From: Prolixibacteraceae bacterium
GTDB lineage: Bacteria > Bacteroidota > Bacteroidia > Bacteroidales > Prolixibacteraceae
Reading direction: 5' to 3'
DNA length: 64,000 bases
Assembly (NCBI GenBank): GCA_023229575.1
Contig: JALNYZ010000002.1
Coordinates: 124,001-188,000, forward strand
Position 1 is the stretch's first letter. Each line of letters begins with the position of its first letter. The notes under the pieces are model-generated. The model searched no databases. It worked only from the letters and a program-made list of their open reading frames with translations, and was not told the origin of the DNA. This document shows, in pieces, positions 8,440 through 16,942 of this stretch. Both the position numbers and the translations under genes were made by a program.

Positions 8440-8663
8440 ATATGCTAAAAAGACAACATGTAGACTGTTCGATTCTTCTATATTTTGATCATAGCGCCTC
8501 AAGTTTTTATTTTGTTTAAATTCATACCCGTGTACATTCCAAATCGCAAGAACTATTATTTTTCATCTACATTATGCCCTTTAATTCAACCAATCAACGC
8601 AATCCATAATCTGTAATTTGTAATCTTTAATTTCTAATTATCCATTTTCAATTTTACTAATAA

Positions 8664-9497
8664 ATGAAAACACTACTAACTCTATTTCTTGTAGGAACCT
8701 TCTGTTCCTTGTTTGCTCAAACGACGCTACCATCAAGACTGGATCGGGCCCACAGTTATTTTGGTCTTCATTTTGATTTTCATGCAGGTACCGACTGCAA
8801 AGAGGTAGGGAAAAATGTGGATGCCTCCATGGTGAATAATCTGATTGACAGGGTTAAACCGGATTTTATTCAGGTAGATTGCAAAGGCTATCCGGGTTAT
8901 TCGAGCTATCCCACCAAGGTAGGAAACCCGGTGCCGGGATTTTCCAGGGATCAATTGATGATTTGGAGACAAGTTACTGCATCCAGAGGTGTCGCGTTAT
9001 ATCCGGCGACTTTTCAGCCCTGAACAGTTTAAACAGTGCCAGAAGCGAGGCACGGTTCATCCGAAACAGCAGCCACCATCACCAAATATGTCAAAGGCGA
9101 AATCGCCGCAACTTATCTCGAATTGGGGAAAGCGAGCGCCATTCGTTCTGCACCGGTATTGCGCGATTTTCTGGCATCCCTGGTGAAAGAAATTTTTCCA
9201 AACCCGATGGTAACGGTAACCGGTTCACACAATGTGGATGTAACCCTCAACAGAAAAGCCGGAGCCCTGATCGTAAATCTAGTCAATACTGCCGGTCCCC
9301 ACGACAGCGAAAAGTCGCTGGCCTTCGATGAAATTCCTCCTGTGGGACCCCTGGAAATAACCTTGCGACTATCCGAAAAACCAAAAAAAGTGATCTTGCA
9401 ACCCTCCAACAGTCCTTTGTCCTATTCCTACCGGGATGGTAAGGTACGATGTTCTCTTCCCTTACTTAAGATTCATGAAATGGTAGTTATTGAATAA
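8664..9497 (+). pseudogene. Remnant of a secreted glycoside-hydrolase-like protein
   Basis: Two pieces of one ancestral gene in the same frame. Piece 1 (8664-9023) has a signal peptide and a conserved catalytic-barrel start (SYFGLHFDFHAGTDC, FIQVDCKGYPGYSSYPTKVG), which breaks off after RGVALY. Then two in-frame stops occur (9021-9023 and 9030-9032). Piece 2 (about 9033-9497) resumes near the C-terminus (FPNPMVTVTGSHNVDV, LVNTAGPHDSEK, FDEIPPVGPLEI). The middle of the protein, probably several hundred residues, has been lost by internal deletion. The family resembles large alpha-L-fucosidase-like or uncharacterised polysaccharide-degrading enzymes of Bacteroidota; the exact GH family is uncertain. 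Not expected to be functional. Confidence 0.8.
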
Positions 9498-9629
9498 ATT
9501 ACTGACTTTTCTCAAAATTTTTTAATTTATTATATTCCTAATAACCTTATTGTTACAATTTTTATACCTATCTTGTAATAATTGTGAAAATAGTGCTGGC
9601 TTATCATAAATTATTTATATCCGGAAAGC

Positions 9630-10679
9630 ATGACAAAACTATTGCGATTTTTTCTATTTCTGGGTGTCATCTTGCTGTTTTCGCAAATATCTTGTGATAA
9701 GCCTCCGGAGGGCGAAAAGAAGCCCGATCCTGATGGTCATACACCTGTTGTAGCAATTTATGCTTCTTCTGTTATAATGAACCTTCCCGTAGCTGATCGT
9801 GCTGAATTGAATGGCATAAAAAATCCACTGCATTTACATACTATTTTACTCCCATATAATTGTTCGGTTTCATTTGTCCTTGTCAATGAAGGTCCTGTAG
9901 GAACAGTTTTAAATTATTCCATTGACGACATTGGCGCTCTCGGAGGGTTTCTGGATTATACCAATGGAGTCGGATCGTTAAAATCGGGTGAATTTGCGAC
10001 AATAACAGTTACTGTGGACCCTAATTTTACGCGAACCGGTTTAGGAGGTCTTGGTGAGGGTTATGGATCCACACTCGTGTTGACCATCAATACGCCGGGT
10101 GCATCGAATGGTATCAAAAATGTTGTTTCGGTACACGTTCTGGACTTTGCTACTGAAGTTCAAAAACTAATCGGAACCTGGAAAGGAACTTGGTCGGGAG
10201 TAAGCACCGGTCCAAAGAAAACGACGCCAGTCAATGGAACGTGGACACTCAATTTGCAGACAGTTGATTGGTTAAACGGGACTGTGACTGCAACGCTAAC
10301 CTGGAGCGGAATTGATGCTTGGTGGGACAATGCTCTTAATGATGCGGAAGCGAATAATTCTATGCCACATTCCTTTAACGTGAACAGATCGTTTGTATTC
10401 AGTAATTTAATTTCATCCATCAATGGACCCAGACCATGCTTTGATGGTGTTAGCTTGCATCTCCCTCACAGCAAATACTTCGGTTATTTTGAAGAAATCG
10501 GGTATGTACCAGATCCCACCAATCCTGATTTTCATTTTGGTTTCTCTACTGATTTAAAATCTATTTTAGGAGGATTGAATCAAACTGCAAGCTCATGGAG
10601 TTCTATGTGGTTGGATCCAATTGTCAAAGGCCATTATGGTTACTCATCCGGGTTCTTGCAAGGTAGTAAAGTGAACTAG
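9630..10679 (+). CDS. Lipoprotein of unknown function with Ig-like segment
   Basis: 349-residue lipoprotein: signal peptide with lipobox cysteine at about residue 23 (FSQISC), then a charged Pro/Gly/Asp linker (PPEGEKKPDPDGH). Residues about 40-165 (LNYSIDD..GFLDYTNGVGSLKSGEFATITVTVD..STLVLTINTPG) read like a BACON or other Ig-like beta domain. Residues about 175-349 begin with IGTWKGTWSG and could be a lipocalin-like or other beta-barrel fold. No catalytic motif is visible. It stands alone between the pseudogene and tRNA-Thr. I do not recognise the protein as a whole. Confidence 0.75.
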   Translation: MTKLLRFFLFLGVILLFSQISCDKPPEGEKKPDPDGHTPVVAIYASSVIMNLPVADRAELNGIKNPLHLHTILLPYNCSVSFVLVNEGPVGTVLNYSIDDIGALGGFLDYTNGVGSLKSGEFATITVTVDPNFTRTGLGGLGEGYGSTLVLTINTPGASNGIKNVVSVHVLDFATEVQKLIGTWKGTWSGVSTGPKKTTPVNGTWTLNLQTVDWLNGTVTATLTWSGIDAWWDNALNDAEANNSMPHSFNVNRSFVFSNLISSINGPRPCFDGVSLHLPHSKYFGYFEEIGYVPDPTNPDFHFGFSTDLKSILGGLNQTASSWSSMWLDPIVKGHYGYSSGFLQGSKVN

Positions 10680-10704
10680 CAGGATTGAAGACTATCCATG
10701 AAAA

Positions 10705-10745
10705 AACGAGGAAAACAAAAGATCATGTTCTTTGTCTTCCCCGTT
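10705..10745 (+). terminator. Imperfect hairpin after the lipoprotein gene
   Basis: AACGAGGAAAACAAA... and ...TTTGTCTTCCCCGTT can pair around a short loop, with a few mismatches and G-U pairs. There is no T tract after it on the plus strand, so termination is only likely, not shown. It also lies just beyond the 3' end of the leftward tRNA. Confidence 0.35.
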
Positions 10746-10764
10746 ACAATTGTTTGAACTTCTG

Positions 10765-10837
10765 AGCCACTCATGGGACTCGAACCCACGACCTGCTCAT
10801 TACGAATGAGCTGCTCTACCAACTGAGCTAAAGTGGC
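10765..10837 (-). tRNA. tRNA-Thr (anticodon CGT)
   Basis: Read leftwards from 10837, all four stems form: acceptor GCCACTT with GAGTGGC (last pair T-G), D arm GCTC/GAGC with the AGTTGGTA loop, anticodon stem GCTCA/TGAGC around loop TTCGTAA, variable AGGTC, and T arm GTGGG-TTCGAGT-CCCAT. The anticodon is CGT, which reads the ACG threonine codon. The mature length is 73 nt, with T as discriminator and no encoded CCA. Confidence 0.95.
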
Positions 10838-10982
10838 TTTTGAACCGCAAAAGTATAAAAATGTTGCAGACCGAAAACCAATAAGTTGGATGAAAATTTA
10901 TTGCTAAATAAATTTTCTTGTACTCATCAAATAATCAATAATATACCATACTCTCATTCTCTTCTCTCCCATGTCTCATCTC

Positions 10983-12014
10983 TCAATTTTCCCAGTCCAA
11001 AATAATTTTCCCGCAATTGCCATCTTCCATGATTTCGAATGCCTTCTGAAATTCGGTATAATGGAAGCGGTGTGTAATTACCGGTGCGATGTTCAATCCC
11101 GATAATAACATCTTCTCCATTTTGTACCAGGTTTCATACATCTCGCGACCATATATACCCTTCAGCGTCAGGCCTTTGAAAATTACTTTATCCCATTCGA
11201 TTTGTGTAGTATCCGGCAATATACCCAGCAGGGAGATTTTGCCTCCGTTGTACATCGATTTAATCATCATGTCGAAGGCAACCGGTGACCCGGAAACTTC
11301 CAAGCCTATATCAAATCCGGCAACCATACCCACAGCTTTCATGGCATCATGAAGGTCCTCTTTCATCGGATCAATGACGAGCGAAGCACCCATTTTTCTG
11401 GCCAACCCCCTACGGTATTCGCTTACCTCTGATCCCACCACATTCCGGGCACCCACAAATTTGCAGATTGCAATGGCCATGCAGCCAATCGGTCCTCCTG
11501 CGCCCGTTACCAGAACATCCTCCCCAATCAATGGGAAGGAGAGTGCGGTGTGGGTTGCATTTCCGAGTGGATCCATGATGGAGACAATCTCGTCGGGTAT
11601 CCTGGAGTCGATGTGAAGTACATTTTCTGCAGGTACAGCGACATATTCGGCAAATCCGCCATCGCGGTTCACACCGATTCCAATGGTATGGTCGCAAATG
11701 TGTTTCCGTCCCCTGCGACAGTTGCGGCAGAACCCGCAGGCGATGTGTCCTTCGACGGTAACCCGCTCTCCTATACTCACTTTTGTAACTTCGTTACCTA
11801 TTTTTACGACCTTTCCTACATACTCATGGCCAATGGTCATCGGTGTTTTGATGGTTTTCTGGGCCCAGGCATCCCACTTATATATGTGAAGGTCAGTGCC
11901 GCAAATAGCAGTTTTACTGATCTTTATCAAAACTTCATTGACTCCGGGTTCGGGAATTGGAACATCTTCCATCCATAAACCCTTTTGCGGCAAACTCTTT
12001 CTTATCGCTTTCAT
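10983..12014 (-). CDS. tdh: L-threonine 3-dehydrogenase (zinc-dependent)
   Basis: Medium-chain Zn dehydrogenase oxidising L-threonine to 2-amino-3-oxobutyrate with NAD+. The 343-residue protein has catalytic Zn ligands C38 (AICGTD) and H63-E64 (GHEYVG), structural Zn cysteines C93, C96, C99 and C107, and a nucleotide-binding GAGGPIG motif. Sequence pattern and length follow bacterial Tdh closely (KISKTAICGTDLHIYKWD). The usual partner kbl (glycine C-acetyltransferase) is not adjacent here. Other sugar-alcohol dehydrogenases of the family remain a weaker alternative. Upstream it is divergent from the metallophosphatase gene. Confidence 0.88.
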   Translation of the reverse strand: MKAIRKSLPQKGLWMEDVPIPEPGVNEVLIKISKTAICGTDLHIYKWDAWAQKTIKTPMTIGHEYVGKVVKIGNEVTKVSIGERVTVEGHIACGFCRNCRRGRKHICDHTIGIGVNRDGGFAEYVAVPAENVLHIDSRIPDEIVSIMDPLGNATHTALSFPLIGEDVLVTGAGGPIGCMAIAICKFVGARNVVGSEVSEYRRGLARKMGASLVIDPMKEDLHDAMKAVGMVAGFDIGLEVSGSPVAFDMMIKSMYNGGKISLLGILPDTTQIEWDKVIFKGLTLKGIYGREMYETWYKMEKMLLSGLNIAPVITHRFHYTEFQKAFEIMEDGNCGKIILDWEN

Positions 12015-12178
12015 ATTGATATTTGATTTTATGGCAAAGTAAATAATTTTTGGTGTGACATATCCTAATAAATATCAAGGTTTGTCCCAAATTCATCCCT
12101 GTGAAACATGTTGTCGGAAGAAACATTTTCAAAAACTATGAAGTTGATTACTTTTACCAACATTTAATAGGTTGTAAA

Positions 12179-13042
12179 GTGAAAAGTATAAAATTATTTC
12201 TGGTAGTTTTCATGATTCTGCTGACAAGTAATGGCATATCTGCGCAAAATATCTCTTTTGGGATGCTAACGGATGTTCATTATGCTGCAATTAAGGACAA
12301 TGGAACAAGAAAATATAGTCAGTCCCTGGACAAAGTGGCCCAATGCATCGATTCCATGAATCAGAAAAAGGTTAGCTTTTTAATTGAATTGGGGGATTTC
12401 AAGGATATGCCGGTACCACCAGACAGCAAGGCAGCCCTTGGTTTTTTGGAAAAAGTTGAAACTGCCTTTTCCCGTTTTCGCGGAAATCGTTACCATGTAC
12501 TTGGCAACCACGATGAAGATTGCATCTCTAAAAATCAGTTTTATTCCATAGCAAAGAACAGTCATATAAGTCAGAAAAGAACCTACTATTCCTTTCAAAA
12601 TGGAGGCTATACTTTTGTGGTATTGGATGCCTGTTTTGATTCTGTCGGCGTGTCTTATGATCGCGGTCATTTCGATTGGAGTGACGCGAATGTGCCTGGA
12701 GAAGAGTTGAAATGGCTTGAAAATGAATTAAAACACTCCAAAAGGCCAGTGATTGTATTTGTGCACCAATTGTTATACGGTAATTCAAAAGTGACCATAA
12801 AGAATGCTGAAACTGTGAGGGATATTCTGGAAAACAGTAAAAAAGTTAAGTGTGTTTTTCATGGCCATGATCACAAAGGCGGATACGAAATGATCAACGG
12901 AATTCATTACTATACCTTAAAGGGAATGGTTGAAGGAAATTTCCCTGTATCCAATAGTTTTGCTTTGGTCTCGCTCACGAAAGATACAATCAGGATCAAA
13001 GGGTATGGAAACGCTGTATCCATGTCCCTTCCAATACATTAA
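12179..13042 (+). CDS. Secreted calcineurin-like metallophosphatase
   Basis: Predicted periplasmic phosphoesterase of about 287 residues. GTG at 12179 is chosen because it places a normal signal peptide (VKSIKLFLVVFMILLTSNG) at the N-terminus; the upstream ATG at 12101 would bury it behind 26 polar residues. Metal-binding motifs appear in order: DVHY, GDFKD, GNHDED, a VFVHQ histidine and the final HGHDHKGG. The substrate is unknown; the compact domain resembles GpdQ/Icc-type phosphodiesterases. It ends 45 nt before the symporter gene on the same strand, so the two may share a transcript and act on linked nutrients. Confidence 0.85.
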   Translation: MKSIKLFLVVFMILLTSNGISAQNISFGMLTDVHYAAIKDNGTRKYSQSLDKVAQCIDSMNQKKVSFLIELGDFKDMPVPPDSKAALGFLEKVETAFSRFRGNRYHVLGNHDEDCISKNQFYSIAKNSHISQKRTYYSFQNGGYTFVVLDACFDSVGVSYDRGHFDWSDANVPGEELKWLENELKHSKRPVIVFVHQLLYGNSKVTIKNAETVRDILENSKKVKCVFHGHDHKGGYEMINGIHYYTLKGMVEGNFPVSNSFALVSLTKDTIRIKGYGNAVSMSLPIH

Positions 13043-13087
13043 CCACTCCATTTGTCACTCATATCTGTTATCTCATAACCCATAACT

Positions 13088-14455
13088 GTGCTAAAGTACC
13101 TTATCCTCCTCTTCTACATTCTGTCTATGATCGGAATCGGTATCTATTCTTTCAGAAAGATCCAAAGTTCCGGTGATTACATGGTGGCTGGAAACAGGGG
13201 AAATGTATGGCAAATTACAGGTTCCTTGTTGGCAACCATCATTGGAAGTACGGCTATTTTGGGCAGCAGCGATCTGGCTTTTTCGCAGGGGTGGGCGGCT
13301 GCCTGGCTGATGTTGTCTGCTGCTTTTGGACTCTCGCTATTGGTTTTGATAGCGCCCATTGTTAAACGTCAGGGAAAATATACCCTGCCTCAGTTGATAG
13401 GGGACCAATACGGGAATGAGGCCAGGATAATTGCCTCTTTTGTCATCCCGGTTGCCTGGATTGGTGTTATTGCAGCTCAAATCATAGGAGGGGCCAGGGT
13501 AATGAACAGTTTTTTTGGATTGCCCTATGAAGGCTCTGTCTGGGGAATTGGTATTGTGTTCATTTTTTACACCTCCATTGGTGGTCAGGTATCGGTTATT
13601 AAAACAGATTTGGTCCAGTCATTCATTATCGTTTTGGGTGTGCTGGCGATTGCCTGTTACCTTTTCCTATGGGCTCCGGTTAATCCGGGAAAGATGACCC
13701 AGCTCAAATTTCCTTTCAACAGTGCTTTTCATCCCATGGATCTCTTTGTCCTGATTTTAACATATTCCACGACCTTTCTGGTGGGTCCGGATATTTACAC
13801 CAGGCTGTTCTGTGCAGAAAATGAAAAGGTAGCCAAAAGAAGCGTGTTGCTAACTGCGCTGATCCTGATCCCATTTGCCTTTTTGATCACTTATCTTGGC
13901 GTGTTTGCTGCCCATCAATTTCCGGGGTTTGACTTTAAACAAGGTTCATCCCTGATCTCAGTTCTCAGCTATGTTTTGCCGGAATGGGGAATTGGACTAC
14001 TGGTTGCTGCTATCCTCTCTGCCATTATGTCTTCTGCTTCGACAACATTGTTAACCTCTTCGGTGATTGTGGTGAATACCTTTCACAAAGATCTCGATAC
14101 CCCTGTTTCACTTCGGCAAACAAAATATATTATACTGATAGTAGGATTTTTAAGCATTCTTTTGTCGCTGAGGGTTACCTCCATCATTCAATCTCTGTTG
14201 ATGGCACTGACCTTCTTTTCAGGGGCTTTTATTCTTCCGGTCTTGGCTGGGTTGCTCGGTTTCAGTAATAGTCGTTTGCATAGTAATTTGGCAATGATTT
14301 TGGGTGGGTTGGTGGCTTTGGCAGGTAAGATTACTGGGATTTATTGGAGCAGCATGATAGGTAACCTGCTTATATTGTGTGCATTTTGCCTTAATGGAAT
14401 CCTACTTTTCCCAGGTGGTAGATGGAGCCGAAACTTCAATAAAAAGGTGATTTGA
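13088..14455 (+). CDS. Sodium:solute symporter (SSS family)
   Basis: Inner-membrane Na+-coupled uptake transporter, 455 residues with about 12-13 membrane helices. Family features are the first-helix segment YILSMIGIGIYSF, the SSGDYMVAGNRG loop and the conserved sodium-site serines in the AILSAIMSSASTTLLTSS helix. The start is GTG at 13088. The substrate cannot be told: this branch includes proline, pantothenate, sugar and sialic-acid transporters. The neighbour upstream is a secreted phosphatase on the same strand; downstream a 200-nt gap precedes yebC. Confidence 0.88.
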   Translation: MLKYLILLFYILSMIGIGIYSFRKIQSSGDYMVAGNRGNVWQITGSLLATIIGSTAILGSSDLAFSQGWAAAWLMLSAAFGLSLLVLIAPIVKRQGKYTLPQLIGDQYGNEARIIASFVIPVAWIGVIAAQIIGGARVMNSFFGLPYEGSVWGIGIVFIFYTSIGGQVSVIKTDLVQSFIIVLGVLAIACYLFLWAPVNPGKMTQLKFPFNSAFHPMDLFVLILTYSTTFLVGPDIYTRLFCAENEKVAKRSVLLTALILIPFAFLITYLGVFAAHQFPGFDFKQGSSLISVLSYVLPEWGIGLLVAAILSAIMSSASTTLLTSSVIVVNTFHKDLDTPVSLRQTKYIILIVGFLSILLSLRVTSIIQSLLMALTFFSGAFILPVLAGLLGFSNSRLHSNLAMILGGLVALAGKITGIYWSSMIGNLLILCAFCLNGILLFPGGRWSRNFNKKVI

Positions 14456-14620
14456 AGGGAAACAATTGATCAAATTTCTGAAGCCAATCAGACCTCCGTC
14501 CTGCACGTTGTTTACATGTACTACTTGCATCCATTGATTTGGCCGGAACGAATAAGTTTACTTTAATTTGCCCTTTTAAAACATTCCTCCAGATAGAGGC
14601 GAATTTTTGTCAAAATCCAT

Positions 14621-14629
14621 TAAATTTGC
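14621..14629 (+). promoter_or_regulatory. Candidate -7 element of yebC
   Basis: TAAATTTGC matches the Bacteroidota -7 consensus, 29 nt before the yebC ATG. A TTTG occurs upstream at 14606-14609, but the 11-nt spacing is too short for a proper -33. Confidence 0.45.
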
Positions 14630-14657
14630 ACACCGAATTTAAAATTGTTTTCAAACT

Positions 14658-15371
14658 ATGGGACGCGCATTCGAATACCGTAAGGCCAGAAAGATGAAAC
14701 GTTGGGGCGCAATGGCCAAAACATTTACGAGAATAGGCAAAGAGATTGCAATTTGCATCAAAACCGGGGGGCCTGATCCTGTTTCAAACTCCCGTCTAAG
14801 GGTTCTCATGCAAAATGCGAAGGCAGCCAGTATGCCCAAGGAGAACGTCGAACGTGCCATAAAAAAAGCGACTTCCAAAGATCAGGCCGATTACAAAGAG
14901 GTAGTTTATGAAGGTTATGGACCCTTTGGCATTGCAATATTGGTCGAAACTGCCACCGATAATCCAACGCGGACTGTGGCCAATGTACGTAGTTATTTTA
15001 CGAAAATGAACGGTTCTCTCGGTACTACAGGATGCGTTGATTACATGTTCGAACGCAAATGTCAATTTAAAATTGTTGGTAAAGAAGGGCTTGATATCGA
15101 AGAACTGGAATTGGAGATGATTGATTTTGGTGTCCAGGAAATTTTTGAAGAGGATGAAAACGTAATTATTTATGGCGATTTCGAAGCCTTTGGGCCCATT
15201 CAGAAATATCTTGAAGAGAATAATTTCGAATTGGTAAGCGCCGATTTTGAACGAATTCCATCGGAAACCAAGGAGCTTAACGAGGAGCAAATGGCGGTTA
15301 TTGAAAAGTTGCTTGCTAAATTTGATGAAGACGAAGATGTGTCAAACGTTTATCACAACATGAAAGAATAA
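14658..15371 (+). CDS. YebC/PmpR/TACO1-family protein
   Basis: 237-residue protein of the YebC family, described both as a DNA-binding transcription regulator and, more recently, as a ribosome-associated factor easing translation of proline-rich stretches. The N-terminus MGRAFEYRKARKMKRWGAMAKTF and the GPDPVSNSRLR and NAKAASMPKENVERAIKKA segments are diagnostic. In Bacteroidota the usual GGSDP becomes GGPDP, as here. The gene is monocistronic: candidate promoter upstream and a clear terminator after it (15530-15565). Confidence 0.93.
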   Translation: MGRAFEYRKARKMKRWGAMAKTFTRIGKEIAICIKTGGPDPVSNSRLRVLMQNAKAASMPKENVERAIKKATSKDQADYKEVVYEGYGPFGIAILVETATDNPTRTVANVRSYFTKMNGSLGTTGCVDYMFERKCQFKIVGKEGLDIEELELEMIDFGVQEIFEEDENVIIYGDFEAFGPIQKYLEENNFELVSADFERIPSETKELNEEQMAVIEKLLAKFDEDEDVSNVYHNMKE

Positions 15372-15529
15372 ATACATTTAACATTTTTTTACAAAAAAAC
15401 AGGATGATTAATTTGGAAAAATGTCAAATATGTATTATACTTGCTCTGTAATTGATTTGATCAATAATAATATTTAACGTACCCTTTCACACTTTGAAAG
15501 GTTATTTAGGTTAGGTTTAGGTTAGGTAA

Positions 15530-15565
15530 AGCGGGGAGGTTTTCATACTCCCTGCTTTTTTTTGT
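15530..15565 (+). terminator. Rho-independent terminator after yebC
   Basis: AGCGGGGAG (15530-15538) pairs with CTCCCTGCT (15548-15556), nine pairs with one G-T, followed by a run of T. Just upstream, 15506-15527 is a short tandem TTAGG-type repeat that adds no recognised function. Confidence 0.85.
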
Positions 15566-15604
15566 ATAAGGTTGTTGTCTGCCAATTCAAATGAATTAAT
15601 TTTG

Positions 15605-16921
15605 ATGGCTTCAAACCTACATTCAATGGCAGCATTTCATCCAACGAAATACCATCTCCAGTCTCTTTGTTGCGGGGCAATATATCCTGATGTGGATTGG
15701 GAGCTTCAATGTCCGCAACTTCACCAGCCAAGTCTTATCAGGGCAATTTACGATGTCAGGCAATTGGATGTGCATGATGGGCATCCGGGATTGTACCGAT
15801 TTTCCGACTGGTTGCCTATTGAACGAATGCTGGAAGGCTCCGGCACACCTGTTACCTTTAAGAGTGAAGGTCTATCGAAATTTCTGGGTTTGAATCAATT
15901 GTACATTACTTTCAACGGATATTGGCCAGAACGGGGTGCCCTCATGAAATCAGGTACTTTTAAAGAGTGCGAGGCCTATTCTGTCTGTGCCAGGAAAAAC
16001 AGTTCCAATGGCACTATGGTCGTAGCCTCTGCCGGAAATACGGCAAGGGCTTTTGCCCGGGTCTGTTCACAAAACAAGATTCCATTGTTGCTGACAATTC
16101 CGTTGGACAATATTGGGGCCATGTGGTTTGACCATCCACTGGATTCATGCGTCAGGTTAATTGCCTGTGAATCGGGAGGAGATTATTTTGATGCCATACA
16201 TCTTTCCAACCTTGCTGTTGAACTTGAAGGTTTCTATCCGGAAGGAGGAGCAAAGAATGTAGCCCGCAGGGATGGAATGGGCACAACAGTGCTTTCAGCC
16301 GTGACCACGATTGGAAAGATTCCCGACTACTATTTTCAAGCCATTGGAAGTGGTACCGGAGCCATAGCTGCCTGGGAGGCCAATTTGAGGTTTCTTGAAG
16401 ACGGCAGATATGGATCCAATAAAATGAAGTTGATGTTGTCGCAAAATGCCCCGTTTTTACCCATCAAAGAGGCATGGGACTTGCGTTCCCCGGCCATGTT
16501 GCCAATTGATGACGGGATAGCAAGGAAACAGGTAATTGAAATAAATGCCAAAGTACTTTCTAACCGAAAACCCCCTTATGCACTAAAAGGTGGACTTTAT
16601 GATGCATTAATGGATGCAGGTGGAATCATCATGGCCGTGACGAACCAAGAGGCAGAAAAAGCTGCTGAACTGTTTTTGAAACTCGAAGGTAATGATGTTG
16701 AACCAGCAGCAGCTGTAGCGGTTGCTTCGCTGATAAAAGCAGCTGAAGGGAATCAGATCGATAACAATGCGGTTATAATGCTCAACATTACCGGGGGTGG
16801 CCTGGAGAAATTCAAAAATGAAAACCACATCAACTATCAGGCTCCTGAGAAAATTTTTCCTCTCGAAGCAGATCCTTTGAAGATAAAAAAGGAAATTGGC
16901 GAAATGTTCAGATCAGAATGA
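15605..16921 (+). CDS. Cysteate synthase homologue (threonine-synthase-like PLP enzyme)
   Basis: PLP enzyme of fold type II. In methanogens its relatives make L-cysteate from phosphoserine and sulfite for coenzyme M. Diagnostic stretches include YITFNGYWPERGA, the PLP-lysine region MKSGTFKECEA, VVASAGNTARAFA, PEGGAKNVARRDGMGT, QAIGSGTGAIAAWEA and LNITGGG. ATG at 15605 is preferred to TTG at 15572, which would nearly touch the yebC terminator; ATG at 15626 is also possible. The protein is about 438 residues, near the family length. In Bacteroidota, cysteate feeds sulfonolipid (capnine-type) synthesis, the likely role here. No acyltransferase partner lies next to it. Threonine synthase proper is the alternative but fits less well. 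Confidence 0.83.
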   Translation: MASNLHSMAAFHPTKYHLQSLCCGAIYPDVDWELQCPQLHQPSLIRAIYDVRQLDVHDGHPGLYRFSDWLPIERMLEGSGTPVTFKSEGLSKFLGLNQLYITFNGYWPERGALMKSGTFKECEAYSVCARKNSSNGTMVVASAGNTARAFARVCSQNKIPLLLTIPLDNIGAMWFDHPLDSCVRLIACESGGDYFDAIHLSNLAVELEGFYPEGGAKNVARRDGMGTTVLSAVTTIGKIPDYYFQAIGSGTGAIAAWEANLRFLEDGRYGSNKMKLMLSQNAPFLPIKEAWDLRSPAMLPIDDGIARKQVIEINAKVLSNRKPPYALKGGLYDALMDAGGIIMAVTNQEAEKAAELFLKLEGNDVEPAAAVAVASLIKAAEGNQIDNNAVIMLNITGGGLEKFKNENHINYQAPEKIFPLEADPLKIKKEIGEMFRSE

Positions 16922-16942
16922 AGGTAAAATGTAGGATGATAC

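Noticed and set aside
10765..12014. Functional link between tRNA-Thr and threonine dehydrogenase
   Set aside because: Both read leftwards and both concern threonine, but there is no T-box or shared leader between them; coincidence is likelier.
15506..15527. TTAGG tandem repeat as a regulatory or telomere-like array
   Set aside because: Only four imperfect units directly before the yebC terminator; too short to support a function.
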